From positions 1,302,001 to 1,366,000 of the forward strand of contig NZ_CP094466.1 in assembly GCF_023347255.1 (NCBI RefSeq): 64,000 nt of DNA. Direction: 5' to 3'. The position numbers and the translations under genes are program-made. The DNA is from Faecalibacterium sp. I4-3-84 (GTDB taxonomy: Bacteria > Bacillota > Clostridia > Oscillospirales > Ruminococcaceae). The notes beneath the pieces were generated by a model. The model was not told the DNA's origin and ran no database searches. It saw only the letters and a program-made list of their open reading frames with translations. Shown here piece by piece: positions 23,320 to 31,962 of the stretch. Every line of letters begins with the position of its first letter. Positions within the stretch are counted from its first letter, which is position 1.

Positions 23320-23967
23320 TCAGGCTTTTTCTTTCTTCCCGCCGTTCAGCTTCCAGAGCAGCCAAGCATAGAAGTAATTCATCAGCAGGATGGCGATGCA
23401 CCACAGCACCGATGCCTGCACGCTCTGGTCATACACCTTCATGAAGGGATATGGCCCATCTACCACGCGCTGGATGTTCAGCCACAAAATGATGCCGCCG
23501 TACAGCACCGTGGGCAGCAGCGCCCACTTGACCGTACTGCGGGGCAGGCGCGGTGAGCGCTCCAGCAGCACAAAGGAGAAGATGGCCGCCAGCGGGTTGA
23601 GCAGATGATGGTACAGCATGGAGCTGGTGCACAGCATGATGTACCAGCCGTTGCCATCCTCATACATGGGACCCAGCACGAACACCACCGTGAGAAAGGT
23701 CATGGTCAGGCAGCAGGTGGCAATGTACTTGAGGGTGTGCAGCCAGTGCGGCAGTTCTCTGCCGGTAAAGATGCATACCAGCTGGCCCACCGCCACCATG
23801 GCGCAGATGCAGGCCGAAAGGATGTTGGAATCCTCGGTGTAAAAAATGAACATCTGCTCTTTGCCCCAATCCCAGCTCATGGGCAGGGCAATGGGCTCCG
23901 CCCAGACGATGAACAGGTTCAGTGCGATGGAGAGCAGGCGGCGCACTGTATCAGCAAATTTTTTCAT
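23320..23967 (-). CDS. Six-span membrane protein, Pr6Pr-like
   Basis: The 215-residue protein has six predicted hydrophobic segments and few charged residues between them, with conserved-looking FYTEDSNILSA near residue 42 and YHHLLNP near 118. This pattern resembles the Pr6Pr family of unknown function (six-span proteins). It has no signal peptide and a short basic C-terminal tail (KLNGGKKEKA). It lies between the palindromic element and pgsA, which has its own terminator, so it is probably monocistronic. Confidence 0.65.
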   Translation of the reverse strand: MKKFADTVRRLLSIALNLFIVWAEPIALPMSWDWGKEQMFIFYTEDSNILSACICAMVAVGQLVCIFTGRELPHWLHTLKYIATCCLTMTFLTVVFVLGPMYEDGNGWYIMLCTSSMLYHHLLNPLAAIFSFVLLERSPRLPRSTVKWALLPTVLYGGIILWLNIQRVVDGPYPFMKVYDQSVQASVLWCIAILLMNYFYAWLLWKLNGGKKEKA

Positions 23968-24004
23968 GGAAAGCCTTTCCGTCTTGTAATATTTCCTCGA
24001 AAAT

Positions 24005-24038
24005 TTGAAAAAGGGCAGGTCTCCCTGCCCTTTTTCAA
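24005..24038 (-). terminator. Terminator after pgsA
   Basis: TTGAAAAAGGGCAGG pairs perfectly with CCTGCCCTTTTTCAA around a four-base loop, eight bases after the pgsA stop; symmetric and likely active on both strands. Confidence 0.9.
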
Positions 24039-24046
24039 AAAACGCT

Positions 24047-24646
24047 TTATTTTGCGGTGTTGATGAAGCTACGGTTGTCCCACAGGTACTTGATGCCGGA
24101 AATGGCCGTCACGGCAGCCACCAGCCAGCACAGCACCACCGAGGCTCCCACAACCATGACCGTGGCATCCCAGGACACATTCGCCGCAATCGCCATGCCA
24201 AAGAAGTAGAAGATGATGCTCAGCATCTGCAGCACGGTCTTCACCTTGCCCCACATGTTGGCAGCGATCACCTTGCCGTCCTTGGCGCCGGCAGCCACCA
24301 TGCGCAGGCCGGACACGGCAAACTCGCGGGCCAGAATGATGCACAGCACCACCGGGCTGCACACGCCGTCCCGCATCATGTAAATGAAGGCCACAGTGGT
24401 GAGCAGTTTGTCGGCCAGCGGGTCGGCAAACTTGCCGAAATCGGTCACCATGTTCCACTTGCGGGCCAGATGGCCGTCCAGAAAATCAGTAAAGCTGGCG
24501 GCAGCAAAGACGATGCCTGCAATCAGGTAATACGTCGGCTGGAAGGAGCCATCCGCGATGCCGCTCAGACCGGTCAGGGACGCAAAGATCATGAACACGG
24601 GCACCAGCAGGATGCGGGTCAGGGTAAGTTTATTGGGCAGATTCAT
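24047..24646 (-). CDS. pgsA: CDP-diacylglycerol-glycerol-3-phosphate 3-phosphatidyltransferase
   Basis: PgsA makes phosphatidylglycerol phosphate, the first committed step to phosphatidylglycerol and cardiolipin. The CDP-alcohol phosphotransferase motif is seen as DFLDGHLAR followed by DFGKFADPLADK at about residues 53-82, with all aspartates present. The 199-residue protein has about six hydrophobic segments and starts MNLPNKLTLTRI as is usual. It follows rimO by 18 bases, an order common in Clostridia. Cardiolipin synthase at 62-64 kb uses its product. Confidence 0.95.
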   Translation of the reverse strand: MNLPNKLTLTRILLVPVFMIFASLTGLSGIADGSFQPTYYLIAGIVFAAASFTDFLDGHLARKWNMVTDFGKFADPLADKLLTTVAFIYMMRDGVCSPVVLCIILAREFAVSGLRMVAAGAKDGKVIAANMWGKVKTVLQMLSIIFYFFGMAIAANVSWDATVMVVGASVVLCWLVAAVTAISGIKYLWDNRSFINTAK

Positions 24647-24664
24647 ACAGATTCCTCCAATTTG

Positions 24665-25990
24665 TTATTTTGCAACAGTACCATACAGATCGTAAAGGTC
24701 GCTGTCGTCCACCAGAACATCGTAGAACTGGCCGGGATACAGCGGTTCCTCGCTGGAAACGCACACATTGCCGTCCACCTCAGGAGCATCGCCGGTGGTG
24801 CGGCACAGATACAGGCCGCTCTCCTCGTCGATGCCGTCGCAAAGCACATGCACGGTCTGGCCCACCTTTTCGGCCTGCTTCTGGGCCATGATGCCGGTCT
24901 GGATCTGCATCACCAGTTCGGCGCGCCTGTCCTTGGTCTCCTGATCGATCTGGCCGTCCATCTTGGCAGCAACGGTGTTCTCCTCGGCAGAGTAGGCAAA
25001 GCAGCCCAGACGGTCGAACTTTACTTCCTTGACAAAATTGCACAGATCCTCGAACTGCTCCTCGGTCTCGCCGGGGAAGCCTGCGATCAGAGTGGTGCGC
25101 AGGGTGATGCCGGGGATCTCGCGGCGCAGCTTGCCGATCACCTCCAGCAGCTCGGCGCGGTTGGAGCGGCGGTTCATATTCTTGAGGATGGTGTCATTGC
25201 AGTGCTGGATGGGCAGATCGAGGTAGGGCACCACCTTTTCATTGCGCTTCATGGCGGCAATGAACTCATCCGTGATGCGCTCCGGGTAAGCGTACATAAT
25301 GCGGATCCACTCGAGGCCCGGCACCTTGTTCAGCTTATCCAGCAGCTCGCAGATGCTGCCGGGCTTGCCCCAGTCCTCGCCGTAAGCGGTGGGGTCCTGT
25401 GCGACCACGATCAGCTCTTTCACGCCCTCACCGGCCAGCCAGCGGGCTTCGGCCACGCAGTCGGCCATATCGCGGCTGTGCAGCGGGCCGCGGATGCCGG
25501 GGATGGCGCAGTAGTGGCAGCGGTTGTTGCAGCCTTCAGCGATCTTTAAGTACGCATAGTGGGCAGGCGTGCCGATGACACGCTTGCCGCCCAGCGGAAA
25601 GTCCTTTTTGGCACCGTAGCTTTCCAGATGGTCCTCACCATGGAACAGGCGGGCCACGATGGTGTCGATGGCCTTGTTGGAGGCACAGCCCACCACCGCG
25701 TCCACCTCGGGGATCTCTTCCTCGATCTGGCTGCGGTAGCGCTCGGCAAGACAGCCGGTGACGATGACCTTCAGCTCCGGGTTCTGCTGCTTGTAGGAGC
25801 AGGCTTCCAGAATGTTTTCAATGGCTTCGGTCTTGGCGCTCTCAATGAAGCCGCAGGTGTTCACAAGGATCACATCTGCTTCGGCCAGATCGGCCACGGT
25901 CTCGTGGCCGGCAGACAGCAGGATGTGCACCATCACATCCAGATCGACCTGATTCTTGGGGCAGCCAAGGGAAATACACGCAATTTTCAT
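24665..25990 (-). CDS. rimO: Ribosomal protein S12 methylthiotransferase RimO
   Basis: RimO is a radical SAM enzyme that adds a methylthio group to Asp88 of ribosomal protein S12. Two clusters are evident: the N-terminal UPF0004 cysteines C10, C46 and C80, and the radical SAM CxxxCxxC at C154, C158 and C161. The C-terminal TRAM domain follows. At 441 residues it is full length. RimO is preferred over MiaB because of the ACISLGCPKN start and its place upstream of pgsA. Confidence 0.95.
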   Translation of the reverse strand: MKIACISLGCPKNQVDLDVMVHILLSAGHETVADLAEADVILVNTCGFIESAKTEAIENILEACSYKQQNPELKVIVTGCLAERYRSQIEEEIPEVDAVVGCASNKAIDTIVARLFHGEDHLESYGAKKDFPLGGKRVIGTPAHYAYLKIAEGCNNRCHYCAIPGIRGPLHSRDMADCVAEARWLAGEGVKELIVVAQDPTAYGEDWGKPGSICELLDKLNKVPGLEWIRIMYAYPERITDEFIAAMKRNEKVVPYLDLPIQHCNDTILKNMNRRSNRAELLEVIGKLRREIPGITLRTTLIAGFPGETEEQFEDLCNFVKEVKFDRLGCFAYSAEENTVAAKMDGQIDQETKDRRAELVMQIQTGIMAQKQAEKVGQTVHVLCDGIDEESGLYLCRTTGDAPEVDGNVCVSSEEPLYPGQFYDVLVDDSDLYDLYGTVAK

Positions 25991-26028
25991 AGGGGATGAT
26001 ACTCTCTTTCTCTTTTGAGGGGTGCTTT

Positions 26029-26538
26029 TTATTCTTCTTCCGCTCTTTTTATCGCTTCTTTTATGACCGAATACGCAAAGCCGCGGCGCTGCAGGGCGGC
26101 CACCACAAGGTCGCGGCGGCCATCGGCCAGCTTTTTCATGTAGCGGCTGCGCACCAGAGCGGCGGCAGCTTCCAGCTCTGGGCTTTCGCCGTCTGCGTCC
26201 GGGGCATAGACGCTTTCCAGCGCCTGCTCGATCTGCGCGCCGGAAAGGCCCTTCTGCCGCAGGTTCTGGGCCGCCGCACGGCGGCTCTTGCGGGCGGCAA
26301 GCAGGCTGTGTGCCCGGGCTTCGGCATAGCGGTCATCGTTTACGTAATCCAGCTCCACCATCTCAGCCACAGCAGCCGCTGCAGCCTGCTCGGTAAAGCC
26401 ATAGCACAGCCGTTCATACAGCTGTGCCGAGGACATCTCGCGCGAGGCCAGCGCATCCAGTGCGCGGGCGCGGGCCTTGGCCGGGTCGGCGCACTTTTCT
26501 TCTTCCTGCTTCGGGCGGCGGCGTTTATAAAAGGACAT
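26029..26538 (-). CDS. recX: RecA regulator RecX
   Basis: RecX binds RecA filaments and modulates recombination. The 169-residue protein has the RecX tandem three-helix repeats with ALDALASREMSSAQLYERL, YVNDDRYAEARAHSLL and QKGLSGAQIEQAL. Its ATG directly abuts the recA stop codon with no gap, so translation is probably coupled. The N-terminus is strongly basic (MSFYKRRRPKQ). Confidence 0.92.
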   Translation of the reverse strand: MSFYKRRRPKQEEEKCADPAKARARALDALASREMSSAQLYERLCYGFTEQAAAAAVAEMVELDYVNDDRYAEARAHSLLAARKSRRAAAQNLRQKGLSGAQIEQALESVYAPDADGESPELEAAAALVRSRYMKKLADGRRDLVVAALQRRGFAYSVIKEAIKRAEEE

Positions 26539-27720
26539 TTAGTCCTCCACCATGATATCCAGTTCGCTCTCGCTGCTGCGGGCAGGAGCCTTGACCACCG
26601 GCTCCTTGGCATCTGCAGCCTTGGCGGGTTCCTCGGCCTTGGCCGCAGCGCCCTTGCCTGCCGGGCGGCGGGATGCGTACAGCTTATCGGCATTGGCGCG
26701 GATCTGGCCCTCGATGTCGTTTGCGATCTCGGGATTGTCCTTCAGGAACTGCTTTGCGTTGTCGCGGCCCTGACCCAGACGGATATCGCCATAGTTGAAC
26801 CATGCGCCGCTCTTCTGCACGATGCCCAGCTTCACGCCCACATCAATGAGTTCGCTCATCTTGGAAATGCCCTCGCCGAACATGATATCGAACTCTGCCT
26901 CACGGAACGGAGGTGCCACCTTATTCTTGACGATCTTGGCGCGGGTGTGGTTGCCGATGAACTGGCCGGAAGAGTCCTTCAGGCCCTCCACGCGGCGGAT
27001 GTCGATGCGCACCGAGGCGTAATATTTCAGGGCGCGGCCGCCGGTGGTGACCTCCGGGTTGCCGTACATCACGCCCACTTTTTCACGCAGCTGGTTGATG
27101 AAGACGCAGACCGTGTTGGTCTTGCCGATGACCGAAGTCAGCTTGCGCATGGCCTGACTCATCAGGCGGGCCTGCAGGCCCACATGGCTGTCGCCCATTT
27201 CGCCCTCGATCTCAGCCCTCGGCACCATGGCGGCAACCGAGTCCACCACGATGGCATCGATGGCACCGGAGCGCACCAGTGCTTCGCAGATCTCCATGGC
27301 CTGCTCGCCGGTGTCCGGCTGGCTGACCAGCAGATTGTTGATATCCACGCCCAGCGCTTCGGCATAGGTGGGGTCCAGTGCGTGCTCCACGTCAATGAAG
27401 GCCACTTCGCCGCCCTGCTTCTGGGCTTCGGCCAGAATGTGCAGAGCCAGCGTGGTCTTACCACTGGATTCCGGGCCGTACACCTCAATGATGCGGCCGC
27501 GGGGCACACCGCCCACGCCCAGAGCCAGATCCAGACCCAGACTGCCGGTGGAAATGGCATCCACCTGCATGGAGGCGTTATCACCCAGCTTCATCACGGC
27601 ACCCTTGCCGAACTGCTTTTCGATCTGGGCCAGCGCAGTGGCCAGCGCATCCTTTTTGGCCTCCGGCTCGGTCTTTTTGGTCGCCGGGGCAACGGTGTTG
27701 TTGTTCTGATTTTTTGCCAT
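26539..27720 (-). CDS. recA: Recombinase RecA
   Basis: RecA forms filaments on single-stranded DNA and catalyses strand exchange and LexA self-cleavage. Walker A GPESSGKT is at 82-89, the MAW motif and L1/L2 DNA-binding loops ([36 protein letters not shown]) are intact. The 393-residue length includes a C-terminal acidic/Ala-rich tail of about 55 residues. Position downstream of prmC and upstream of recX is unusual but unambiguous. Its own promoter lies just upstream. Confidence 0.98.
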   Translation of the reverse strand: MAKNQNNNTVAPATKKTEPEAKKDALATALAQIEKQFGKGAVMKLGDNASMQVDAISTGSLGLDLALGVGGVPRGRIIEVYGPESSGKTTLALHILAEAQKQGGEVAFIDVEHALDPTYAEALGVDINNLLVSQPDTGEQAMEICEALVRSGAIDAIVVDSVAAMVPRAEIEGEMGDSHVGLQARLMSQAMRKLTSVIGKTNTVCVFINQLREKVGVMYGNPEVTTGGRALKYYASVRIDIRRVEGLKDSSGQFIGNHTRAKIVKNKVAPPFREAEFDIMFGEGISKMSELIDVGVKLGIVQKSGAWFNYGDIRLGQGRDNAKQFLKDNPEIANDIEGQIRANADKLYASRRPAGKGAAAKAEEPAKAADAKEPVVKAPARSSESELDIMVED

Positions 27721-27768
27721 AGCGTGCTGCTCCTTTTCTTCCTGCTGCCCGCCGTGCGCGGGCTGTCC

Positions 27769-27791
27769 GTATACTTTCCAGTATAGTATAC
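27769..27791. promoter_or_regulatory. Inverted repeat over the recA -10 region
   Basis: GTATACT (27769-27775) and AGTATAC (27785-27791) form a 7-9-7 inverted repeat whose second arm is the -10 box. I see no Gram-positive LexA box (GAAC-N4-GTTC) in the same stretch. Confidence 0.45.
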
Positions 27792-27812
27792 CACAAAATC
27801 AAAATATTACAA
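27785..27812 (-). promoter_or_regulatory. Predicted promoter of recA
   Basis: TTGTAA (27807-27812) and TATACT (27785-27790) with 16-base spacing on the minus strand, about 60 bases before the recA start. Confidence 0.65.
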
Positions 27813-27837
27813 CAAGAAGTTGTTTCTATTTTCACTT

Positions 27838-28812
27838 TTATTTTTCGGGTCTGTGGGCGATCATGCACCGGTCGTTGCCGCCAAAATCCTTGCGGCACTC
27901 AATGTCTGCCCAGCCGTTTGCAGCCAGCAGTGCCGCCACAGCCTGCCGCTGCTGCCAGCCGATCTCCAGCACCAGTGCGCCGCCGGGCCGCAGTGCATTC
28001 TGGTAATGCTCTGCAAGGGCACGGTAGAACACAAGGCCGTCCTTTCCTGCTTCCAGCGCCATGGCCGGTTCCTGCGCCACCTCGGGCTGCAGATGCCGCA
28101 TCTCCTCGGCGGTGAGGTAGGGCGGGTTGGATACGATCAGATCAAGCTGCCCTTCCGGCAGGCCCTGCCAGTAGGTGAACAGGTCGCCCTCCACCGGCTG
28201 CACCGCATAGGCTGGCTTTGCCTTTGCGCGCAGAGCGTTCAGCGCCGGCCCCCAGTCAAAGGCCGGGGCATCTGCCTGCTCAAACGCGGTAGGCTCCAGC
28301 AAGTCCTCCGTCTGCCCGCCCTGCCCTTTCAAGGCGCAGCGGCAGTTCTTTTCCAGATAAACAAAAGCTTCCGGGCTTTTTTCCACGCAGGTCACCTGCG
28401 CCGCCGGGCAGAAGCGCTTGACGCCCAGCCCCAGACAGCCGGTCCCCGCGCAGAGATCCAGCACCCGGGGCGCTGCAATGCCCGTCAGGGTATTGGCAGC
28501 TGCTTCCGCTACCACCTCAGTGTCTGCCCGGGGGCAGAGCACACCGGGGCCAACGGCAAGGTCAAAATCCAGAAAGCTCCAGATCCCGCACAGGTATTGC
28601 AGCGGTTCCCGCTGCTCACGGCGCGTGCAGAGGGCCTCCAGCTTTTCCGCTTCCTCCGTGGTCAGCACCCGGTCGGAAAGGCGGGCATCCCGCCCGGCTG
28701 CCACGCGGAACAGCTCCCGTGCATCATAATCGGCATCCGGACACCCTGCAGCGGAAAGCCGGGCTTCCACGGCCCGCACCGCTTCGCGTGGGGTCAAACC
28801 AGCAATTACCAT
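27838..28812 (-). CDS. prmC: Release factor glutamine methyltransferase PrmC
   Basis: PrmC methylates the GGQ glutamine of release factors RF1 and RF2. The SAM-binding segment VLDLCAGTGCLGLG and the catalytic NPPY are present (near residues 117 and 208). At 324 residues it is longer than the usual 280, with an extra stretch near residues 155-195. The ATG overlaps the end of the DUF1385 gene by seven bases, a sign of translational coupling. Confidence 0.93.
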   Translation of the reverse strand: MVIAGLTPREAVRAVEARLSAAGCPDADYDARELFRVAAGRDARLSDRVLTTEEAEKLEALCTRREQREPLQYLCGIWSFLDFDLAVGPGVLCPRADTEVVAEAAANTLTGIAAPRVLDLCAGTGCLGLGVKRFCPAAQVTCVEKSPEAFVYLEKNCRCALKGQGGQTEDLLEPTAFEQADAPAFDWGPALNALRAKAKPAYAVQPVEGDLFTYWQGLPEGQLDLIVSNPPYLTAEEMRHLQPEVAQEPAMALEAGKDGLVFYRALAEHYQNALRPGGALVLEIGWQQRQAVAALLAANGWADIECRKDFGGNDRCMIAHRPEK

Positions 28813-29753
28813 CTGCCATCCTCCGGGTCCTCGGGCAGCACAGGGGTCACAGCGGTAATGGCCACCTCGATCATGCTGTCGTCCGGTTCAAACACGGTCA
28901 GGTGCTGCACCCAGATGCCGGGCTGGCGGATGATGCGGGTAGCAATGTTATCGGACCGGCCGCACCACTTGAGCAGCTCATAGCTGATGCCCATGACCAG
29001 CGGCAGAAGCAGCAGCTTGAACAGCACCCGCAGGCCGATGCTGCCCCACGGCAGCACGCTGTAGAGGAACACGCTGACGATGACCACCAGAATGAGGAAG
29101 CTGGTGCCGCAGCGCGGATGGAACCGAGTGTACTTGCGCACATTCTCCACGGTCAGCTCATCACCGGCCTCATAGCAGGCAATGGTCTTGTGCTCGGCAC
29201 CGTGGTACTCAAACACGCGGTGGATCTCCTTCATCTTGGAGATGGCCACCATATAGGTGAGGAAGATGCCAACTTTCAGCACCGCTTCCAGCACCACCTT
29301 GGCCCAGCGGCCCAATGTTACAAAGTGGTTCACGCCGCCCACGATGAGGGTGGGCAGCACGGTGAACAGCAAAATCGCCAGCAGGCCGCCCAGTACGGCG
29401 GCACAGGCCAGCAGTGCGTCCTCTGCCTTTTTGCCCAAGTGGTCGCCCACCCATTTTTCAAAGGCAGTCTCTTCCTCTTCGGGGTCGTAGTCGTCACCCA
29501 TGCTCACCTGAGCCGAGTACATCATGTAGCGGTAGCCCACGATCAGGCTTTCGATCATGGAGATGGCACCGCGCACCAGCGGGATCTTTGTCCAGATGCC
29601 GTGGTTCTTCACAGGGTCGATCTTGGTCTCAATGGTGCCGTCCGGCTTGCGCACGGCGCAGCAGATGAGCTTCGGGCCGCGCATCATGATACCTTCCATC
29701 AGCGCCTGCCCGCCGACGCTGGTCTTGAAACGTTCCTTTTTTGGTTGATTCAT
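28806..29753 (-). CDS. DUF1385 membrane protein
   Basis: The 315-residue protein has the DUF1385 signatures VGGQALMEGIMMRG at the N-terminus, HGAEHKTIACYE near residue 180 and RFHPRCGTSFL near 208, with about four membrane segments. The function is unknown, though the gene is often next to prmC and release factor genes, as here. The conserved His, Glu and Cys suggest a metal or thiol site. It overlaps prmC by seven bases. Confidence 0.88.
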   Translation of the reverse strand: MNQPKKERFKTSVGGQALMEGIMMRGPKLICCAVRKPDGTIETKIDPVKNHGIWTKIPLVRGAISMIESLIVGYRYMMYSAQVSMGDDYDPEEEETAFEKWVGDHLGKKAEDALLACAAVLGGLLAILLFTVLPTLIVGGVNHFVTLGRWAKVVLEAVLKVGIFLTYMVAISKMKEIHRVFEYHGAEHKTIACYEAGDELTVENVRKYTRFHPRCGTSFLILVVIVSVFLYSVLPWGSIGLRVLFKLLLLPLVMGISYELLKWCGRSDNIATRIIRQPGIWVQHLTVFEPDDSMIEVAITAVTPVLPEDPEDGRW

Positions 29754-29815
29754 TGGGTTCTCCTATCGGATCATATTTTTCCCGGTTATTTTACCACAGA
29801 ATTGTGACAAAATCT

Positions 29816-31240
29816 TCACGCCTTATGGTACAGCGGCAAGCCCAGTGTGACCACTGTGCCGCGGCCCAGCGTGCTCTTGATGTCCATGGTGCCGTCCAGT
29901 GCAGTCATGATGGAATCCACCAGCGCAAGGCCGATGCCGCTGCCCCGCACCGAATTACTGCCCTTGTAGAACTTGGTCTTGACATTCTCAAGGTCTTCCG
30001 GCGGGATGCCGCGGCCCTGATCGATGATCTCCGCAAAAGCCTTGTATTCGCCCGCCCACAGCTTGACCGTGATGCGCCCGCCGGGGGCCGAGTACTTGAT
30101 GGCGTTGTCCATGATGTTGATGAACACCTGCCGCAGACGGTCCGGGTCGGCATAGACCGGGATCATCTCCTCCGGCTCGGTGTAGCTGAGCACAAGGCCC
30201 TCGCGCTGGATGCGTGCTTCACAGAACAGCACCGCATCGGTCAGCTCTGCCACAAGGTCCAGCGGGCGGCAGTCCATACGGATGCGGCCATTCTGTAAAC
30301 GGCTGAAATCCAGCAGCTCTTCCACCATGTTGTACAGGCGGCCCGTCTCATTGTTGATGATCTCAAGGCCCTTGCGGTAGTTCTCGTCTGCCGGGTCGTC
30401 CAGTGTGCGCAGGGTCTCCACCCAGCCCCGGATGGAGGTGAGCGGCGTGCGCAGCTCGTGAGAGACGGAACTGATGAACTCGTTCTTCATCTTCTCGGTC
30501 TCTTCCAGCCCTTCGGCCATCTGGTTGATGGTTCCGCGCAGGCGGTCCACCTCGTCGTGCTCGTTGCCGGTGACCGGCAGGCGCACATCCAGCTCACCCC
30601 GGGCGATGCTGGCTGCGGTGCGCTCCACCTGCCCCAGCGGCACCACGATGCTGCGGATGAAGTACAGGCCGGACATCACGGTGAAAGCAAGGATCACCGC
30701 CGCGATCACAACACTTACCGCGATGGCGTTCTTGATCTGCGCTCCCACAAGGGTCAGGCTGGTGACAAGACGCATCGCCGCCACATCCTCGGCGGCATAG
30801 GGCACCAGATAGCAGGCCGCCATCACCAGCTCGCCGGACTGGGTGCGGTAGACCGCCACACCAAGGCCGTCAGAAGCCTCCTGCGCCTGCTCAAAGTCGG
30901 TGCCGGTCACAATGCCGTCCGCATTTGTGCCGCTGGAGGACGCAATGACCCCGCCATAGCTGTCCAGCAGCATGAACTCGTATTTGTCCTTATCGGCAAA
31001 CTGCTCCACCATGCGGCGCAGGGCCACGCTGCGGGTAGCTGCCGTGCTCTGCACCGTATCGCCGGTGTACATTTTCAGCTGGCCGGACACCGAAGAGAAC
31101 CGCCGGTACATGGTCTGCTGCACGCTGTTATAATAGCTGCGTGTGTAGTTGTACAGGAACATGGTTTCGGCCAGCAGCACCAGCAGCACGGTGATGAGCA
31201 GATTGCCCCGCAGCCACCGGCGGGTGATCCCGCTTCTCAT
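29816..31240 (-). CDS. Two-component sensor histidine kinase
   Basis: An N-terminal membrane segment, an extracytoplasmic sensor of about 140 residues, a second membrane segment and a HAMP domain precede the dimerisation helix with SSVSHELRTPL (His near residue 258). The ATPase has FINIMDNAIKYS, DQGRGIPPED and GSGIGLAL. No PAS domain is seen. I start at 31240, where ATGA overlaps the response regulator stop; ATGs nine codons or fewer upstream are possible. It follows a response regulator and a lipoprotein in one unit. The signal is unknown. Confidence 0.93.
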   Translation of the reverse strand: MRSGITRRWLRGNLLITVLLVLLAETMFLYNYTRSYYNSVQQTMYRRFSSVSGQLKMYTGDTVQSTAATRSVALRRMVEQFADKDKYEFMLLDSYGGVIASSSGTNADGIVTGTDFEQAQEASDGLGVAVYRTQSGELVMAACYLVPYAAEDVAAMRLVTSLTLVGAQIKNAIAVSVVIAAVILAFTVMSGLYFIRSIVVPLGQVERTAASIARGELDVRLPVTGNEHDEVDRLRGTINQMAEGLEETEKMKNEFISSVSHELRTPLTSIRGWVETLRTLDDPADENYRKGLEIINNETGRLYNMVEELLDFSRLQNGRIRMDCRPLDLVAELTDAVLFCEARIQREGLVLSYTEPEEMIPVYADPDRLRQVFINIMDNAIKYSAPGGRITVKLWAGEYKAFAEIIDQGRGIPPEDLENVKTKFYKGSNSVRGSGIGLALVDSIMTALDGTMDIKSTLGRGTVVTLGLPLYHKA

Positions 31241-31944
31241 TCTTCCCATCTGTAGCCGTAGCCCCACACAGTAAGGATATGGGTGGGATGGCTGGGTTCA
31301 TCCTCCACCTTCATGCGCAGACGGCGGATGTTCACATCCACGATCTTCACGTCACCAAAATAGTTCTCGCCCCAGACACCCTTCAAGATCTTCTCGCGCA
31401 CCAGCGCAATGCCGGGGTTGCGGAAGAACAGCTCCATGATCTGGAATTCCACCTGCGTCAGCTCGATGGGCTGGCCTGCCTTGAGCAGCACGCGGCGGTT
31501 CTCGTCCAGCACAAATTCGCCGCTGGTGAGCATCCCCAGCGGGTTTTCCTTTTCTTTTTCGTCCCCGCCTGCAGTACGGCCGACGCGGCGGCACAGCGCT
31601 TTCACACGGGCCAGTAGTTCGCTTACGCTGAAAGGCTTGGTCATATAGTCATCGGCACCAATAGAAAGGCCGCGGATCTTGTCCTGCTCCTGTCCCTTGG
31701 CGCTGAGGATGATAATGCCGATCTTCTGATCGGTGCGGCGGATGGTCTCGCACAGGGAGAAACCGTTCATGCCCGGCAGCATCACATCCAGAATGGCCGC
31801 ATCGCAGCCCGGCTTCTTCTCCAGCAGCGGCAGAGCCACCTCGGCGCTTTCGGCCTCCACAGCCTCCATGCCCGCAAGGCGCAGGTTCAGCGCGATCATC
31901 TCGCGGATGTTGGCTTCATCTTCAACGACAAGCACTCGTACCAT
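31237..31944 (-). CDS. OmpR/PhoB-family response regulator
   Basis: The receiver domain (residues 1-120) has the acidic pocket ED at 8-9, phosphorylation site D53 in ILDVMLPG and K102 in TKPFS. The C-terminal winged helix (GEFVLDENRRVLL to HILTVWGYGYRWEE) is the OmpR/PhoB DNA-binding domain, which binds direct repeats. At 235 residues it is full length. Its partner kinase starts inside its stop codon. The lipoprotein gene is 18 bases upstream. Confidence 0.95.
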   Translation of the reverse strand: MVRVLVVEDEANIREMIALNLRLAGMEAVEAESAEVALPLLEKKPGCDAAILDVMLPGMNGFSLCETIRRTDQKIGIIILSAKGQEQDKIRGLSIGADDYMTKPFSVSELLARVKALCRRVGRTAGGDEKEKENPLGMLTSGEFVLDENRRVLLKAGQPIELTQVEFQIMELFFRNPGIALVREKILKGVWGENYFGDVKIVDVNIRRLRMKVEDEPSHPTHILTVWGYGYRWEE

Positions 31945-31962
31945 GAACTGTTCCTCCGTTCT

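Noticed and set aside
27721-27840. LexA box upstream of recA
   Set aside because: No GAAC-N4-GTTC or close variant was seen by eye; only an unrelated inverted repeat.
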